Made by a program: the position numbers and the translations under genes. The notes under the pieces are model-generated. The model was not told where the DNA came from. It did no database searches and saw only the letters and a program-made list of their open reading frames with translations. This document shows positions 1-9,267 of a stretch of DNA of 64,000 bases, piece by piece (the stretch's first letter is position 1; each line of letters begins with the position of its first letter). The DNA is from Rhizobium rhododendri. Its GTDB lineage: Bacteria; Pseudomonadota; Alphaproteobacteria; Rhizobiales; Rhizobiaceae. The stretch lies in NCBI RefSeq assembly GCF_007000325.2, contig NZ_CP117270.1:62001-126000 (forward strand), given 5' to 3'.

Positions 1-1067
1 TGCTGACGATCGGTGCCGGCGGCGGGTCGCTGGCCTGGCAGGACGAGGGCGGATCGCTACGCAACGGCCCCCAGTCGGCCGGCGCCAATCCCGGCCCGGC
101 CTGCTATCGAAACGGCAATCGGATTGCCACGAACACAGATGCAAATGTCGTCCTCGGCCGTCTCGGCAGCAGCCTCGCAGGCGGCAAGATCACCCTCGAT
201 CCGGCGCTCGCCGAGGAGGCCGTCCAGGAAACGGTGGCGACACCATTCGGCATGGAGCTTCACGCGGCTGCCGAGGCAATCGTCGCCGTCGCCAATGCAA
301 ACATGGCCAATGCCGTGCGCCTGATGTCGATCAGCCGTGGGTACGATCCGCGCGACTTCGCGCTCGTTGCCTTCGGGGGTGCCGGCGCCTTGCACGGGGC
401 GGCTGTCGCAAGGGAGCTTTCCATTCCGACCGTGATCGTGCCTCCCAATCCCGGCGTCACCTCGGCCCTCGGTTGCCTGCTTGTCGATGTGCAGCACGAC
501 TTCTCCGAGAGCTTCATGACCGACGCCTCCATCGTTGCGCCGGCGGAGCTGGAGGCTGCGTTCCAGCGCATGGAGGCGCAAGCGTCCGAGCGCTTGCTGC
601 ACGAAGGGATAGCGCCGCAGGATATGGCGCTCCAGCGGACCGTCGAGATGATGTATCAGGGCCAGTGGCGCTCGCTCGCTGTCAGCGCACCCGCCCCGAT
701 CGTGAGTATTGCGTCCCTGATCGATACTTTCCACGCGGAGCACGAGCGCGAGTTCAACTACCGCCGCGACGAAGCCCCGGTCGCCATCTTTCGCGTCGCA
801 ATCAAGGCGATCGGTCTCGTGCCCAAGGCCGAGCTGCCGAAATACCCGGTGCGCGACCATGCGCCTGCGCCCCTCGGCCGACGCGCGGTCTGGTTCGACG
901 GCAAATCCTACGATGCGGCGATCTATCAGCGTGAGGTGCTTGAAGCAGGCGCCACCATCTCCGGCCCCGCAATCGTCGAACAGTTTGATTCGACCACGGT
1001 TGTCCCGCCAGGCATGAGCGCCCGGGTGGACGCATTCCTGAATATTCTTATCGGAACGAAAGGCTGA
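1..1067 (+). CDS. hyuA: Hydantoinase/oxoprolinase subunit A (5' end outside window)
   Basis: This is the C-terminal part of an HyuA-type protein, the ATP-dependent hydantoinase / 5-oxoprolinase subunit of the actin-like ATPase fold. The frame is open from base 3. It contains the family glycine-rich segment GAGGGSLAW, the block GPQSAGANPGPACY and, further on, ALVAFGGAGALHG, all hallmarks of hydantoinase A. The C-terminal barrel-like part ends at TGA 1065-1067. The start lies upstream of the window, so an ATG at 234 should not be taken as the start. The stop is 3 nt before the hyuB start, as expected for translational coupling. The family hydrolyses cyclic amides (hydantoins, 5-oxoproline, N-methylhydantoin, and in relatives caprolactam or acetophenone carboxylation). 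The exact substrate cannot be read from the sequence. Confidence 0.88.
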   Translation, partial: LTIGAGGGSLAWQDEGGSLRNGPQSAGANPGPACYRNGNRIATNTDANVVLGRLGSSLAGGKITLDPALAEEAVQETVATPFGMELHAAAEAIVAVANANMANAVRLMSISRGYDPRDFALVAFGGAGALHGAAVARELSIPTVIVPPNPGVTSALGCLLVDVQHDFSESFMTDASIVAPAELEAAFQRMEAQASERLLHEGIAPQDMALQRTVEMMYQGQWRSLAVSAPAPIVSIASLIDTFHAEHEREFNYRRDEAPVAIFRVAIKAIGLVPKAELPKYPVRDHAPAPLGRRAVWFDGKSYDAAIYQREVLEAGATISGPAIVEQFDSTTVVPPGMSARVDAFLNILIGTKG

Positions 1068-1070
1068 GAA

Positions 1071-3038
1071 ATGACCAACTTCGTGGAAACCGAAAAGAGC
1101 CTCGATCCGGTCACCTTCGAGGTGCTCAAGAATTCCTTCATCACCACGGTCGACCAGATGGCCGAACAGATGCTGCGCACCTGTTATTCGTTCGTCATCT
1201 ACAACCGCGACTTCTCCAATGCGTTGCATGATGCTGACGGCAACTCGGTTGCACAGGGCAACTACGACATCGCAGTCCATGTCGGCACGCTGCACAATAC
1301 CTGCAAGGAAGTAATCCGCGTATTCGAAGGCGACATGGCGCCGGGCGACGTCTACGCAATCAACGATCCCTACGCCGGCGGAACCCACTTCAGCGATGTG
1401 CGGCTTGTGCGTCCGATCTTCGACGAAGACACGTTGATCGGGTTTTCGCAGTCGAACGGGCACTGGTCGGACCTCGGAGGGTCGGTCCCCGGCTCCTTCG
1501 ACGTCACCGCCCGTGACATGTTCCGGGAGGGCATGCGTATCACGCCGGTGAGACTATTCCGTGCCGGCCGCTTCTGCTCCGATGTCGCCAATCTGATCGC
1601 CGCCAATACCCGCGATCCGGCATCGATCATTGGTGATATCCATTCGCAGGCCCAGGCGACCCAGGTAGCGGAGCGGGAACTGCTGCGTCTCGTCAAGAAA
1701 TACGGCCGCGACACCGTCGTGCGCGGTATGGAGGAGGTTCAGGACTATGTCGAGCGGGCCGTCCGCAAGCGCCTTGCCGAATTGCCCGACGGCACCTGGG
1801 AAAGTGTCGACTATATCGACCGCGATCTCGGCGGCGGGGAAGGGATGATCCCCATCCACATCAAAATGACAATCAAGGGCGACACGATCCATTACGATTT
1901 CACCGGCAGCCACAAGACGATCGGCTCCATGTACAATTCCGCACCGGGGGCTACCTTTTCAGCAGTGGTCGCGGGAATGAAGACCTTCTTCCCGGATCTG
2001 CCCCTCAACAGCGGCTTTTATCGCATGATCGAGGTGACCGCGCCGAAGAACAGCGTGGTCAGTGCCGAGTGGCCGGTGGCAGTGACCGGATTCCTGATGC
2101 CGTTCGAGAAAATCATGAATTCGATCTTCGAGATGTGGTCGCAGATCATGCCGGAACGCGCCATCGCATGCGCTTTCAATCTCGAATATCTGCTGGCGGG
2201 CGGTCGCGACGCGCGCAAACCGGAAAAGCCGATCTTCATGTTCTACGAGTGGCTTCCGGGCGGATGGGGCGGGCGCAACGGCAAGGACGGCGCCGACGTG
2301 ACGACTGCCTGCTTTGGAACCGGCCTGATGTCGCAGCCGAACGAAGGCAACGAGCGCGTCAACCCGACGCGGACGACGGAGTTTCAGATCAAGCAGGATT
2401 CCGCCGGTCCCGGCAAATGGCGCGGTGGTGTCGGCGTGCAGAAGACCTCGGTGTTGCTGGCGGCCGAAGATGCCGTGATGTCCTATATCTGCGATCGCGA
2501 GCGCGCCGTGGTCTGGGGTGTCGAGGGCGGGCTCCCCTCTATGCCGCACGGGCTGACGATCCGCCGCGCGGGCGAGGAGGTCGACACCTGGCTCGGTTCG
2601 GTCTTTTCCGACTATCCGGTGTTCACGGGCGATCAATTCGCCCGGCCGACAGCTGGTGGCGGCGGCTTCGGCGATCCGCTGGAGCGCGATCCGCTTCATG
2701 TGCTGGAGGACGTGATCGACGATTATGTCTCCATCGAGCGCGCCAAGGTCGACTACGGCGTCGTGTTGAAGGTCATAGATCGCGATCTCTGCGAGTACGA
2801 AATCGATCTCCCCGCAACAGAAACTGCCCGCACCGAGATTCGCCAAAACCGCAAGGAATGGGCGCGGTCGGATCCGGCGATGGTATCGGCTCGCTACAAG
2901 TCGGGCGAGATCGACTCCATGGATGCGGTTCGTCGCTTCGCCGTCATTCTCGATTGGGAGAGCGGCAACGTTCTCGAGAACACGACCCGGCAATTCCGCG
3001 AGAGCTTCGAGAGGCGCAGCGTAGCACACTGGAAGTGA
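1071..3038 (+). CDS. hyuB: Hydantoinase/oxoprolinase subunit B
   Basis: A 655-residue HyuB-family protein that partners hyuA in ATP-dependent opening of a cyclic amide. The N-terminal block SLDPVTFEVLKNSF is the standard HyuB opening, followed by NDPYAGGTHFSDV near residues 98-110 and a glycine-rich C-terminal core with GGWGGRNGKDG and GGGGFGDPLERDP, typical of the family. Length is in the expected range, somewhat longer than short HyuB proteins. The ATG at 1071 sits 3 nt after the hyuA stop. A molybdenum hydroxylase gene set begins about 150 nt downstream on the same strand, so hydroxylation and ring opening of an N-heterocycle may be linked; that link is inferred from position only. The 3039-3185 gap shows no clear promoter or terminator. 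Confidence 0.9.
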   Translation: MTNFVETEKSLDPVTFEVLKNSFITTVDQMAEQMLRTCYSFVIYNRDFSNALHDADGNSVAQGNYDIAVHVGTLHNTCKEVIRVFEGDMAPGDVYAINDPYAGGTHFSDVRLVRPIFDEDTLIGFSQSNGHWSDLGGSVPGSFDVTARDMFREGMRITPVRLFRAGRFCSDVANLIAANTRDPASIIGDIHSQAQATQVAERELLRLVKKYGRDTVVRGMEEVQDYVERAVRKRLAELPDGTWESVDYIDRDLGGGEGMIPIHIKMTIKGDTIHYDFTGSHKTIGSMYNSAPGATFSAVVAGMKTFFPDLPLNSGFYRMIEVTAPKNSVVSAEWPVAVTGFLMPFEKIMNSIFEMWSQIMPERAIACAFNLEYLLAGGRDARKPEKPIFMFYEWLPGGWGGRNGKDGADVTTACFGTGLMSQPNEGNERVNPTRTTEFQIKQDSAGPGKWRGGVGVQKTSVLLAAEDAVMSYICDRERAVVWGVEGGLPSMPHGLTIRRAGEEVDTWLGSVFSDYPVFTGDQFARPTAGGGGFGDPLERDPLHVLEDVIDDYVSIERAKVDYGVVLKVIDRDLCEYEIDLPATETARTEIRQNRKEWARSDPAMVSARYKSGEIDSMDAVRRFAVILDWESGNVLENTTRQFRESFERRSVAHWK

Positions 3039-3185
3039 GCGCCAGCGGCATTGCCTCGGTTGAGCTCGGGAAGCTGTATCTCTTTTTACGATACTAGATT
3101 CAGGAAACTACTATTTCACGGGAAGGCTTGCCTCTGAAATGATGCTGGAAAGCCGCAAAGACGGCGATTGAAGGGGTAAACGTCA

Positions 3186-4040
3186 ATGTCCGAAAATCTG
3201 CGGCGGTCCCTGACCGTTGCCGGCAGCATCGATGAGGCGCTTGCCGCGCGCCGGCAGGGTGCGGCGATCCTCGCCGGCGGAACGTGGCTGATGCGCGATC
3301 CCCGTCGGGGCCACGCGTTGCCCGATGCATTAGTGTCGCTCCACAGGATTGCCGGGCTGACCAGCGTCGACATCGAGACCGGGCGCGTGACGATCGGCGC
3401 TGCCGTAACCCATGATGCGCTTGCCCGGTCACTTGCGGGCATAGGTGGCCTTGAGGCGGTGGCTGAAGCTGCCTCCGGTGCTGCCAACCCGGCAATCCGC
3501 CGGGTGGCGACTGTCGGCGGCAATCTCTGCACGCAAGACTTCGCCGCCGCCGATCTTCTGCCCCCGCTGTTGGCCATCGAGGCGGAAGTTGAGCTGTACG
3601 GCGACCAAGGGACAATGCGTGTCCCGATGGTGTCGTTTCTCACGGATCGGAAACGGCTGCTCGCCGATGCCATCCTCGTCAGGGTGATCATCAACCGCGA
3701 CAGCGCCGCCAGCGCGCATGTGAGGCTGCCGTTGCGCCGGGCAGGCGACTATCCGGTTGCCATCGTTTCGATGGCGCGCCGCCTCGATGGCCGAATTCTC
3801 GTTGCCGTCGGCTCGGTCGAGCATGTGGCGCGGCGCTGGCTTTCGCTTGAACAGGCGTTTGCAGCCGAGCCGGGCGGATCGCCCGCTGAAGCCGAAACGG
3901 CCTATACCCTTGCTACCGGTTGCAACGACTTCCGGGGCCGCGACGGAATGGAGGCGGATGGCTGGTACCGGCGGCAGGTGTTGCCGGCGCTTGTCCGCCG
4001 ATGCATGGCAGCACTTCTGAAGACGGAGGCCACCCGATGA
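3186..4040 (+). CDS. Molybdenum hydroxylase FAD-binding (medium, CoxM-like) subunit
   Basis: A 284-residue FAD subunit of a xanthine oxidase-family enzyme, passing electrons from the 2Fe-2S subunit to FAD and an acceptor. The two FAD pyrophosphate-binding loops are visible: AGGTWLM near residue 31 and ATVGGNLC near residue 108, each close to the family consensus (AGGT-L / TIGGN). A CO_dehydrogenase-flavoprotein C-terminal domain follows. The start ATG at 3186 is the first in frame after a 147-nt gap from hyuB. The stop overlaps the next gene as ATGA, indicating one operon with the two following subunits. The physiological substrate is unknown. Confidence 0.88.
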   Translation: MSENLRRSLTVAGSIDEALAARRQGAAILAGGTWLMRDPRRGHALPDALVSLHRIAGLTSVDIETGRVTIGAAVTHDALARSLAGIGGLEAVAEAASGAANPAIRRVATVGGNLCTQDFAAADLLPPLLAIEAEVELYGDQGTMRVPMVSFLTDRKRLLADAILVRVIINRDSAASAHVRLPLRRAGDYPVAIVSMARRLDGRILVAVGSVEHVARRWLSLEQAFAAEPGGSPAEAETAYTLATGCNDFRGRDGMEADGWYRRQVLPALVRRCMAALLKTEATR

Positions 4041-4519
4041 CCGTCACCCTTCACATCAATGGCTCCCGCTACCGTTTCAACGGCGATCCGATGACTCCGC
4101 TGGTCGATATACTGCGGCGGGAACGTTTCCTGACAGGTACCAAGGCCGTTTGCCGCGAGGGATTTTGCGGCGCCTGCACGGTGAGCGTCGACGGAGAGGC
4201 GATCATGTCGTGTCTCAGCCCGGTGGGATTGCTCGATGGCGCCACCGTGGTGTCGATCGAGGCGATGGCGACCGGCGATGGACCGCTGCATCCTCTCCAG
4301 GCCGCCTTCGAGGCAGCGGATGTGGTCCAGTGCGGAATGTGTTTTCCCGGCATGGTCATGAGCCTTGCGCCTTTCCTTCGCGACAACCCCGCGGCCAGCC
4401 GGGACGATGTGAAATCGGCGATGGTGGGCAACATCTGTCGCTGCACGGGCTATGAACGGATCATCGATGCGGTGATGGATGTCCTCGGACAGCAGGCCGA
4501 GGAGCACGTCCATGACTGA
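4037..4519 (+). CDS. Molybdenum hydroxylase [2Fe-2S] (small, CoxS-like) subunit
   Basis: A 160-residue ferredoxin-type small subunit carrying two 2Fe-2S clusters. The N-terminal plant-type cluster ligands are Cys39, Cys44, Cys47 and Cys59, in CREGFCGACTV and the following C. The C-terminal helical cluster is given by CGMCFPG and NICRCTGY. The start is ATG 4037, overlapping the upstream stop (ATGA), although the frame is open further upstream. It overlaps the next gene by 8 nt. No signal peptide is seen, so the complex is probably cytoplasmic. Confidence 0.92.
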   Translation: MTVTLHINGSRYRFNGDPMTPLVDILRRERFLTGTKAVCREGFCGACTVSVDGEAIMSCLSPVGLLDGATVVSIEAMATGDGPLHPLQAAFEAADVVQCGMCFPGMVMSLAPFLRDNPAASRDDVKSAMVGNICRCTGYERIIDAVMDVLGQQAEEHVHD

Positions 4520-6860
4520 TGTTTCGACGACCGTGATGGATCTTCCCCGCCGAGACACCCGCGACAAGCTGCGTGGACGAACGAAATACACCAATGACAG
4601 GGCCCGTCCGGATATGCTGCACGCTGTCCTGTTGCGGTCCACCGTGCCCGCCGGCCGCATTACCCGGCTCGATGTGTCCGCTGCTCTCGAGTGCCCCGGT
4701 GTGCTGGGAATTGCGACCGCAGCGGATGCGCCCGGCAATTACGGCATCGGTATCGCCGACCACCCGCTCTTTGCCGTCGATGTGATCCGCTACAATGGCG
4801 AGCCGCTCGCCGCGATTGCCGCCGAAAGCGAGGCCGAGGCGCGGGCGGCCCTGGCGGCAATCATTCTGGAGATCGAACCGCTTGCGCCAGTGCTGACGAT
4901 GGCGGAGGCGCTGGCGCCCGGAGCGCGATTGCTGCACGAGGACTGGCGGACATATGAAGTGCTGACCGAGGGCGGTGCACGATCCGGCAACATTGCCTGG
5001 GAAGCGAAATCGGTACGAGGCGATGTCGATGCCGCCTTTGCCCGCCCCGATGTGACGATCGTCGAAAGCAATGTCGTCGTCGGCAGGCAGAGCCATGTTC
5101 CCTTCGAGCCGCGTGTCGCAATCGGCAGCTGGGAGGACGGCCGGGCGCATATCCAGACATCGACGCAGGTGCCATGGACCGTGCGCAATGTGACCGGTCG
5201 CGTCATGCAATTGCCGCCGGGCCGCGTTCGCGTCACCGTTCCACCGGTCGGCGGTGCATTCGGCTTGAAATTCGATGCGTCGATCGAGCCCATCACAGCT
5301 CTGCTGGCTCGTATGACGGGCCGAAGCGTCATGCTGGAGAACACCCGACAGGAAGAGATGGCAACCTGCCTCTGCCGGGAGAATGCAGAGATCAAAATTC
5401 GCTCGGCCGTTTCGGCAGAGGGCGAGATCGTCGGGCGCGAGGCCGTCGTGCTGATGGATTGCGGGGCCTATGGTGGCGAGCAGGTCTTTCTCACCACCAT
5501 GACCTCCCATACCCTCGGAGGTAGCTACCGGCTGGGTGCTGCCCGCCTCGTCAGCCGCGCCGTCTACACCAACACGCCACCGAACGGCGCCTTCCGGGCC
5601 TGCAACGGCGTCTATAACGGCTTTGCGCTGGAGCGCCATACCGACGAGATATGCGCCGCAATCGGCATGGATCCCATGGAGTTCCGCAAGCGTAATGTGC
5701 TTGGCGACGGCGATCTCGGGCCGACCGGGCAGGTGTTCGAGGGTGATGTCCTGCGTCCGATGCTGGAGCGGATGGAGGTGCTACGGGAAAATACGGGAAC
5801 GGCGGAAGCCCGGGCCGACGGTCGCCTTTACGGCCGCGCCACCACCGTGGGAACCTGGTTCATCTTCGTCGGGCCGTCTGCTGCGACCATCAATCTGAAT
5901 GCCGACGGCAGCGCCACGCTGGTGACGTCCGGCGTCGAGATCGGCTCGGGAACAATGGTGCAGGCGCTGCCGCAGATCGTTGCCGGCCAGCTTGGGCTGC
6001 GACCGGAGCAGGTCGTGGTGCGCGAGGCGGATACGGATTCCGCCGGGCTGGATGTCGGGGTCGGTGGCGGGCGGACGACCGTCTCCATCGGTGCGGCGAG
6101 TGTGGGTGCGGCGGCCGAAGTCCGTGAAAAGCTTCTGCGGACGGCCAGTGAGATGTTGCAGACCGCCGCGAGCGACCTGGTGTTGCGCGAAGGGCGGGTG
6201 GAAATTGCCGGGCGACCCGGGACCGGGGTCTCCATCCCGACGGTGGTCGCCCATGCGCAATCGACCACGGGGCCGATCAGCGGTACAGGCAGCTTCACCG
6301 CGAAGAACACGCCGGCAATGGCAGGCTGCGCGATGGGCCACTTTATCGACGCGCTCGATATTCCCGTCTTCGTGGTCCACGAGGCTGAAGTGGCCGTCGA
6401 TCCGGATACCGGGCATGTCGAGGTTCTGGCCTATCGGGTGGTGCAGGATGTTGGACGCGCGCTCAACCGTCGGGCCATCATGGGCCAGATCCAGGGCGGC
6501 GTCGTCCAGGGCCTCGGCTATGCGCTGCACGAGGAAGTGACGATCACCGCTGACGGCCGGATCGCGGAAGACGGCTTCGAGACCTACCGCGTGCCCCTGG
6601 CCGGGGATGTCGTGCCTGTCGTCGCGGATCTCTATGAGGGCGCGCCGTCGATGGGCCCGCTCGGGACAAAGGGAGCAGGTGAAGTCCCGATCCTTGCCGT
6701 CGGCTCGGCCATCGCCTGTGCGGTTGCGCGCGCAATCGGCAAGCCGGTCTCCAGCCTGCCGCTAACGCCGCCGCGCGTCCTGCGCCTGATCAACGATCTC
6801 GAACCCACCCCCACCCATCCGCACATCGCCGCAGATTGGGCGACCAATACGCTGGGCTAG
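4512..6860 (+). CDS. Molybdopterin-binding (large, CoxL-like) hydroxylase subunit
   Basis: A 782-residue molybdenum cofactor subunit of the xanthine oxidase family, hydroxylating its substrate with water. Visible features are the Mo-cofactor loop GAFGLKFD near residue 250, GAFRACNG near residue 358, and the C-terminal KGAGEVPI, whose Glu is the expected catalytic base. The residue block at GAFRACN is not the AYRCSFR signature of form I CO dehydrogenase, so a CO dehydrogenase call is not supported; a heterocycle or aldehyde hydroxylase is more likely. The start chosen is ATG 4512, inside the small-subunit gene. No XdhC/CoxF-type maturation gene is found next to it. It ends about 100 nt before a convergent PTS gene. 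Confidence 0.88.
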   Translation: MTDVSTTVMDLPRRDTRDKLRGRTKYTNDRARPDMLHAVLLRSTVPAGRITRLDVSAALECPGVLGIATAADAPGNYGIGIADHPLFAVDVIRYNGEPLAAIAAESEAEARAALAAIILEIEPLAPVLTMAEALAPGARLLHEDWRTYEVLTEGGARSGNIAWEAKSVRGDVDAAFARPDVTIVESNVVVGRQSHVPFEPRVAIGSWEDGRAHIQTSTQVPWTVRNVTGRVMQLPPGRVRVTVPPVGGAFGLKFDASIEPITALLARMTGRSVMLENTRQEEMATCLCRENAEIKIRSAVSAEGEIVGREAVVLMDCGAYGGEQVFLTTMTSHTLGGSYRLGAARLVSRAVYTNTPPNGAFRACNGVYNGFALERHTDEICAAIGMDPMEFRKRNVLGDGDLGPTGQVFEGDVLRPMLERMEVLRENTGTAEARADGRLYGRATTVGTWFIFVGPSAATINLNADGSATLVTSGVEIGSGTMVQALPQIVAGQLGLRPEQVVVREADTDSAGLDVGVGGGRTTVSIGAASVGAAAEVREKLLRTASEMLQTAASDLVLREGRVEIAGRPGTGVSIPTVVAHAQSTTGPISGTGSFTAKNTPAMAGCAMGHFIDALDIPVFVVHEAEVAVDPDTGHVEVLAYRVVQDVGRALNRRAIMGQIQGGVVQGLGYALHEEVTITADGRIAEDGFETYRVPLAGDVVPVVADLYEGAPSMGPLGTKGAGEVPILAVGSAIACAVARAIGKPVSSLPLTPPRVLRLINDLEPTPTHPHIAADWATNTLG

Positions 6861-6958
6861 GCTTGTTGCCGCGTCAGGACGTCGATAGTGCCGATCGCCT
6901 GCCGCATTCGACGTGATGGAGCTGGCGGTATTTTACGTCTGGGCAGATGCCATAGGGA

Positions 6959-7246
6959 TTATTTTCTGAGAGCCATTTCTATCTCGTCGAGAACCTTGTC
7001 CTTGCCGATCCCGGTCAGAAAGGCCAGGCCCTTGATCACCGGTTTCGTGACGGATGCGGAAATGGGCGTGGTGGAGACGATAAAGTCGACGCCGTCGGCA
7101 AGCGACGGGACCTCGGTCGCCTTCGCCTGCATGGCGTTGAAAAACAGGCCACGCTTCTTCATTTCTTCGGTCACTGCAGCGTTCACGGCCGTCGACGTGG
7201 CAATTCCGGTACCGCATGCGAAAAGGATCGTTTTCTGCTTGGCCAT
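6959..7246 (-). CDS. PTS galactitol-type IIB component
   Basis: A 95-residue phosphotransferase IIB protein. The phosphocysteine loop is ILFACGTGIATSTA (Cys at residue 11), typical of the galactitol/lactose-like IIB superfamily. It receives phosphate from IIA (next gene upstream) and transfers it to the sugar or polyol carried by the IIC. The start follows the IIA stop by 2 nt, so the two are translationally coupled. It is last in a IIC-IIA-IIB transcript on the minus strand. Confidence 0.88.
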   Translation of the reverse strand: MAKQKTILFACGTGIATSTAVNAAVTEEMKKRGLFFNAMQAKATEVPSLADGVDFIVSTTPISASVTKPVIKGLAFLTGIGKDKVLDEIEMALRK

Positions 7247-7248
7247 GT

Positions 7249-7722
7249 TCAGGATTCCTTTGGTGAGCCGAGAAGCACCCTGACGTCATAAAGCGTTTTG
7301 GCGCGCTTCAATCCATCGAGCGTCGTCGGGCTTTGAATGGCTTCGATAATTTGTTGAAGGGTTTCGATCTGCTTGTCCTTGTCGTTGATGGCAAGCAGGA
7401 AAACGGTACCGACAGGGAGCAGTTCTTCCGGTTCCTCCATATTGGCGAACACAACCGGCGTCGACAGGGTCGCCATGGCAACGCCTGCCTTGATTACGTG
7501 CTCCGGGTCGGTGTGCGGCACGGCGACATTTTCGTCCCGCTCCAGCGGCAGTCCTGTCGGCAGATTCTTTTCGCGGCTGACAACGGCGTCCGCGTAGGTA
7601 GCCTTGACATATCCGAGCGTCTGCAGCCGGGCTGCGAGTAGCCGGATTACCTCTTCCGCCGTGGTAGCCCGAACATCGAGCAGGATGGCTTCCGGTTCCA
7701 GTATGTCCAACAGGGTAGGCAT
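7249..7722 (-). CDS. PTS fructose/galactitol-type IIA component
   Basis: A 157-residue IIA protein of the fructose/mannitol (PtsN-like) fold. The phosphohistidine is in NVAVPHTDPEHV. The ATG at 7722 is chosen because it is preceded by a strong Shine-Dalgarno (GGAGAGACGAC then ATG), whereas the longer frame starting upstream has a non-family N-terminus. It would pass phosphate from the HPr-EI fusion encoded at 12982 to the IIB at 6959. As a relative of PtsN (nitrogen PTS IIA) it could be miscalled, but direct linkage to IIB and IIC genes argues for a transport role. Confidence 0.88.
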   Translation of the reverse strand: MPTLLDILEPEAILLDVRATTAEEVIRLLAARLQTLGYVKATYADAVVSREKNLPTGLPLERDENVAVPHTDPEHVIKAGVAMATLSTPVVFANMEEPEELLPVGTVFLLAINDKDKQIETLQQIIEAIQSPTTLDGLKRAKTLYDVRVLLGSPKES

Positions 7723-7809
7723 GTCGTCTCTCCAGTTTCTGTCACACCCGCACAAGGACTTTAGAGTGCGAGTGTCGTCTTTGCCGGTCTGGTTTACCAA
7801 CGCCTTCTC

Positions 7810-9219
7810 TCAGGCCGCAGAAGCTTCCACCGGCTCGTCTTCCGCCCCGGCGGCCCGTTCCCAGGCAAGACTATTGCGCCGATAAAGGGCGAAGAGTGCC
7901 GCGATGATGGCCGCGAGCAGGACGATGCCGAAGACGCCGAGCCCCTGGATCGCGTTGATGATGACATAGGGGATCCAGAGGAAGCCGTCGACAACGGAGG
8001 TGACTTGCAAAGCGTTCGCCGGCAGCTTGAAGCCGGATGAGACGGCAGCGCTGGTAAACAACGGTGCAAGCGCATTCGCCACATAGAAGCCGATGGCAAG
8101 CGTCACGGTTCCAACCACGACCATGCGGAACACGTTGCCCTTGAGCAGCGGTGCCGTCAGGGCGACGATGAAAGGGATGACCGCGAGATCGGCAAACAGA
8201 ATGACGCGATTACCCGGCAGGATAACCGAGAGGATGATCGCAATCGGAACCAGGATGAGCGACGACGAGATCGCCGCCGGATGACCAATCAGGATGGCGG
8301 AGTCCAGGCCGACGAGAAGTTCGCGGTCTCCGGTTCTCTTTCGCACGAACGCCTGTGCAGCGTCTGAAACCGGAAGCAGGCCTTCCATCAGCACTTTCAC
8401 CATGCGTGGCAGGAGCAGCATGACTGCGGCGAGCGTCATGCCCGTGCTGAGGATTTTTGAAAGAACGGTCCCGAGATCGCCAGCGTTGTAGAAGGCGATG
8501 GTTCCGAGTATGAGGCCGATGATGAGGCCCAGCACGACCGGCTCGCCGAAAACGCCAAATCGACGCTCGATGGTTTCGGTGCTGATGTTGATCTTGTTGA
8601 TGCCCGGGATGCGATCCATGATCCAGTTGAGGACGATTGCGATCGGCAGAATTTGTGCCGAGGCAATATGCGGCACCGAGATGCCGGGGACGCCATAGAA
8701 CTGCTGGACTGCGCGGGCGGACCAGTCGGCAAACAGCAAGGACAGGGCAGCCGCCAGGGCTGCTATGGCGATGCCATAGGCAAGGCTGTCGGTTGCCGCC
8801 ACGACCAGCGAACCGATGAAGGCGAAGTGCCAGAAATTCCAGACATCGACGTTCAGTGTGCGGGTCCAGCGCAGCAGCAGCAGGACGACGTTGACGAGAA
8901 TGCCGACTGGAATGACCCACAAGCCGACCGACGAACCAAACGCGATGGCGGCAGCAGATGGCCAGCCAACGTCGACGATGTCCCGCTTTATGCCGGTGTT
9001 GGTGACGATCGCCTGGGCAACTGCGCCAATCGAGTTGAACATCAGCCCGAGAACAAGGTTGATCCCGATAAAGGCGACGCCGATTGTCACCGCCGCGCGA
9101 AATGCCTTGCCGACCTTCGCTCCGAGAATGACGGCAATGATGAAAATAACGATAGGCAAAAGAACAGTCGGACCAAGCGTATCGACGGCCGACTTCAAGC
9201 CACTCAGAAAAGTGTCCAT
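7810..9219 (-). CDS. PTS galactitol-type IIC permease
   Basis: A 469-residue, very hydrophobic integral membrane protein with roughly ten to twelve membrane segments, of the galactitol (GatC) IIC family. The N-terminus has GPTVLLPIVIFIIAVILG, and the internal VGWPSAAAIAFGSSVG and GLWVIPVGILVN resemble GatC conserved regions. The start at 9219 is chosen over 9240 because GGGAGGGGAG lies 10-20 nt upstream. It carries the substrate across the inner membrane while IIB phosphorylates it. The substrate is unknown. The shared operator motif with the srl-type operon suggests a related polyol or deoxy-ketose. Confidence 0.87.
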   Translation of the reverse strand: MDTFLSGLKSAVDTLGPTVLLPIVIFIIAVILGAKVGKAFRAAVTIGVAFIGINLVLGLMFNSIGAVAQAIVTNTGIKRDIVDVGWPSAAAIAFGSSVGLWVIPVGILVNVVLLLLRWTRTLNVDVWNFWHFAFIGSLVVAATDSLAYGIAIAALAAALSLLFADWSARAVQQFYGVPGISVPHIASAQILPIAIVLNWIMDRIPGINKINISTETIERRFGVFGEPVVLGLIIGLILGTIAFYNAGDLGTVLSKILSTGMTLAAVMLLLPRMVKVLMEGLLPVSDAAQAFVRKRTGDRELLVGLDSAILIGHPAAISSSLILVPIAIILSVILPGNRVILFADLAVIPFIVALTAPLLKGNVFRMVVVGTVTLAIGFYVANALAPLFTSAAVSSGFKLPANALQVTSVVDGFLWIPYVIINAIQGLGVFGIVLLAAIIAALFALYRRNSLAWERAAGAEDEPVEASAA

Positions 9220-9267
9220 ATGCGAATTCTCCCCTCCCATGCTCCAGGCGGCTCCTCTGCCGCATCA

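Noticed and set aside
57..1463. A 468-codon antisense frame over hyuA/hyuB
   Set aside because: Same reason: sense-strand genes are certain and the frame has no recognisable domain.
4512..6860. Aerobic carbon monoxide dehydrogenase large subunit
   Set aside because: The protein is CoxL-like overall but has GAFRACNG rather than the AYRCSFR loop that marks form I CO dehydrogenase, and no coxD/E/F/G maturation genes follow.
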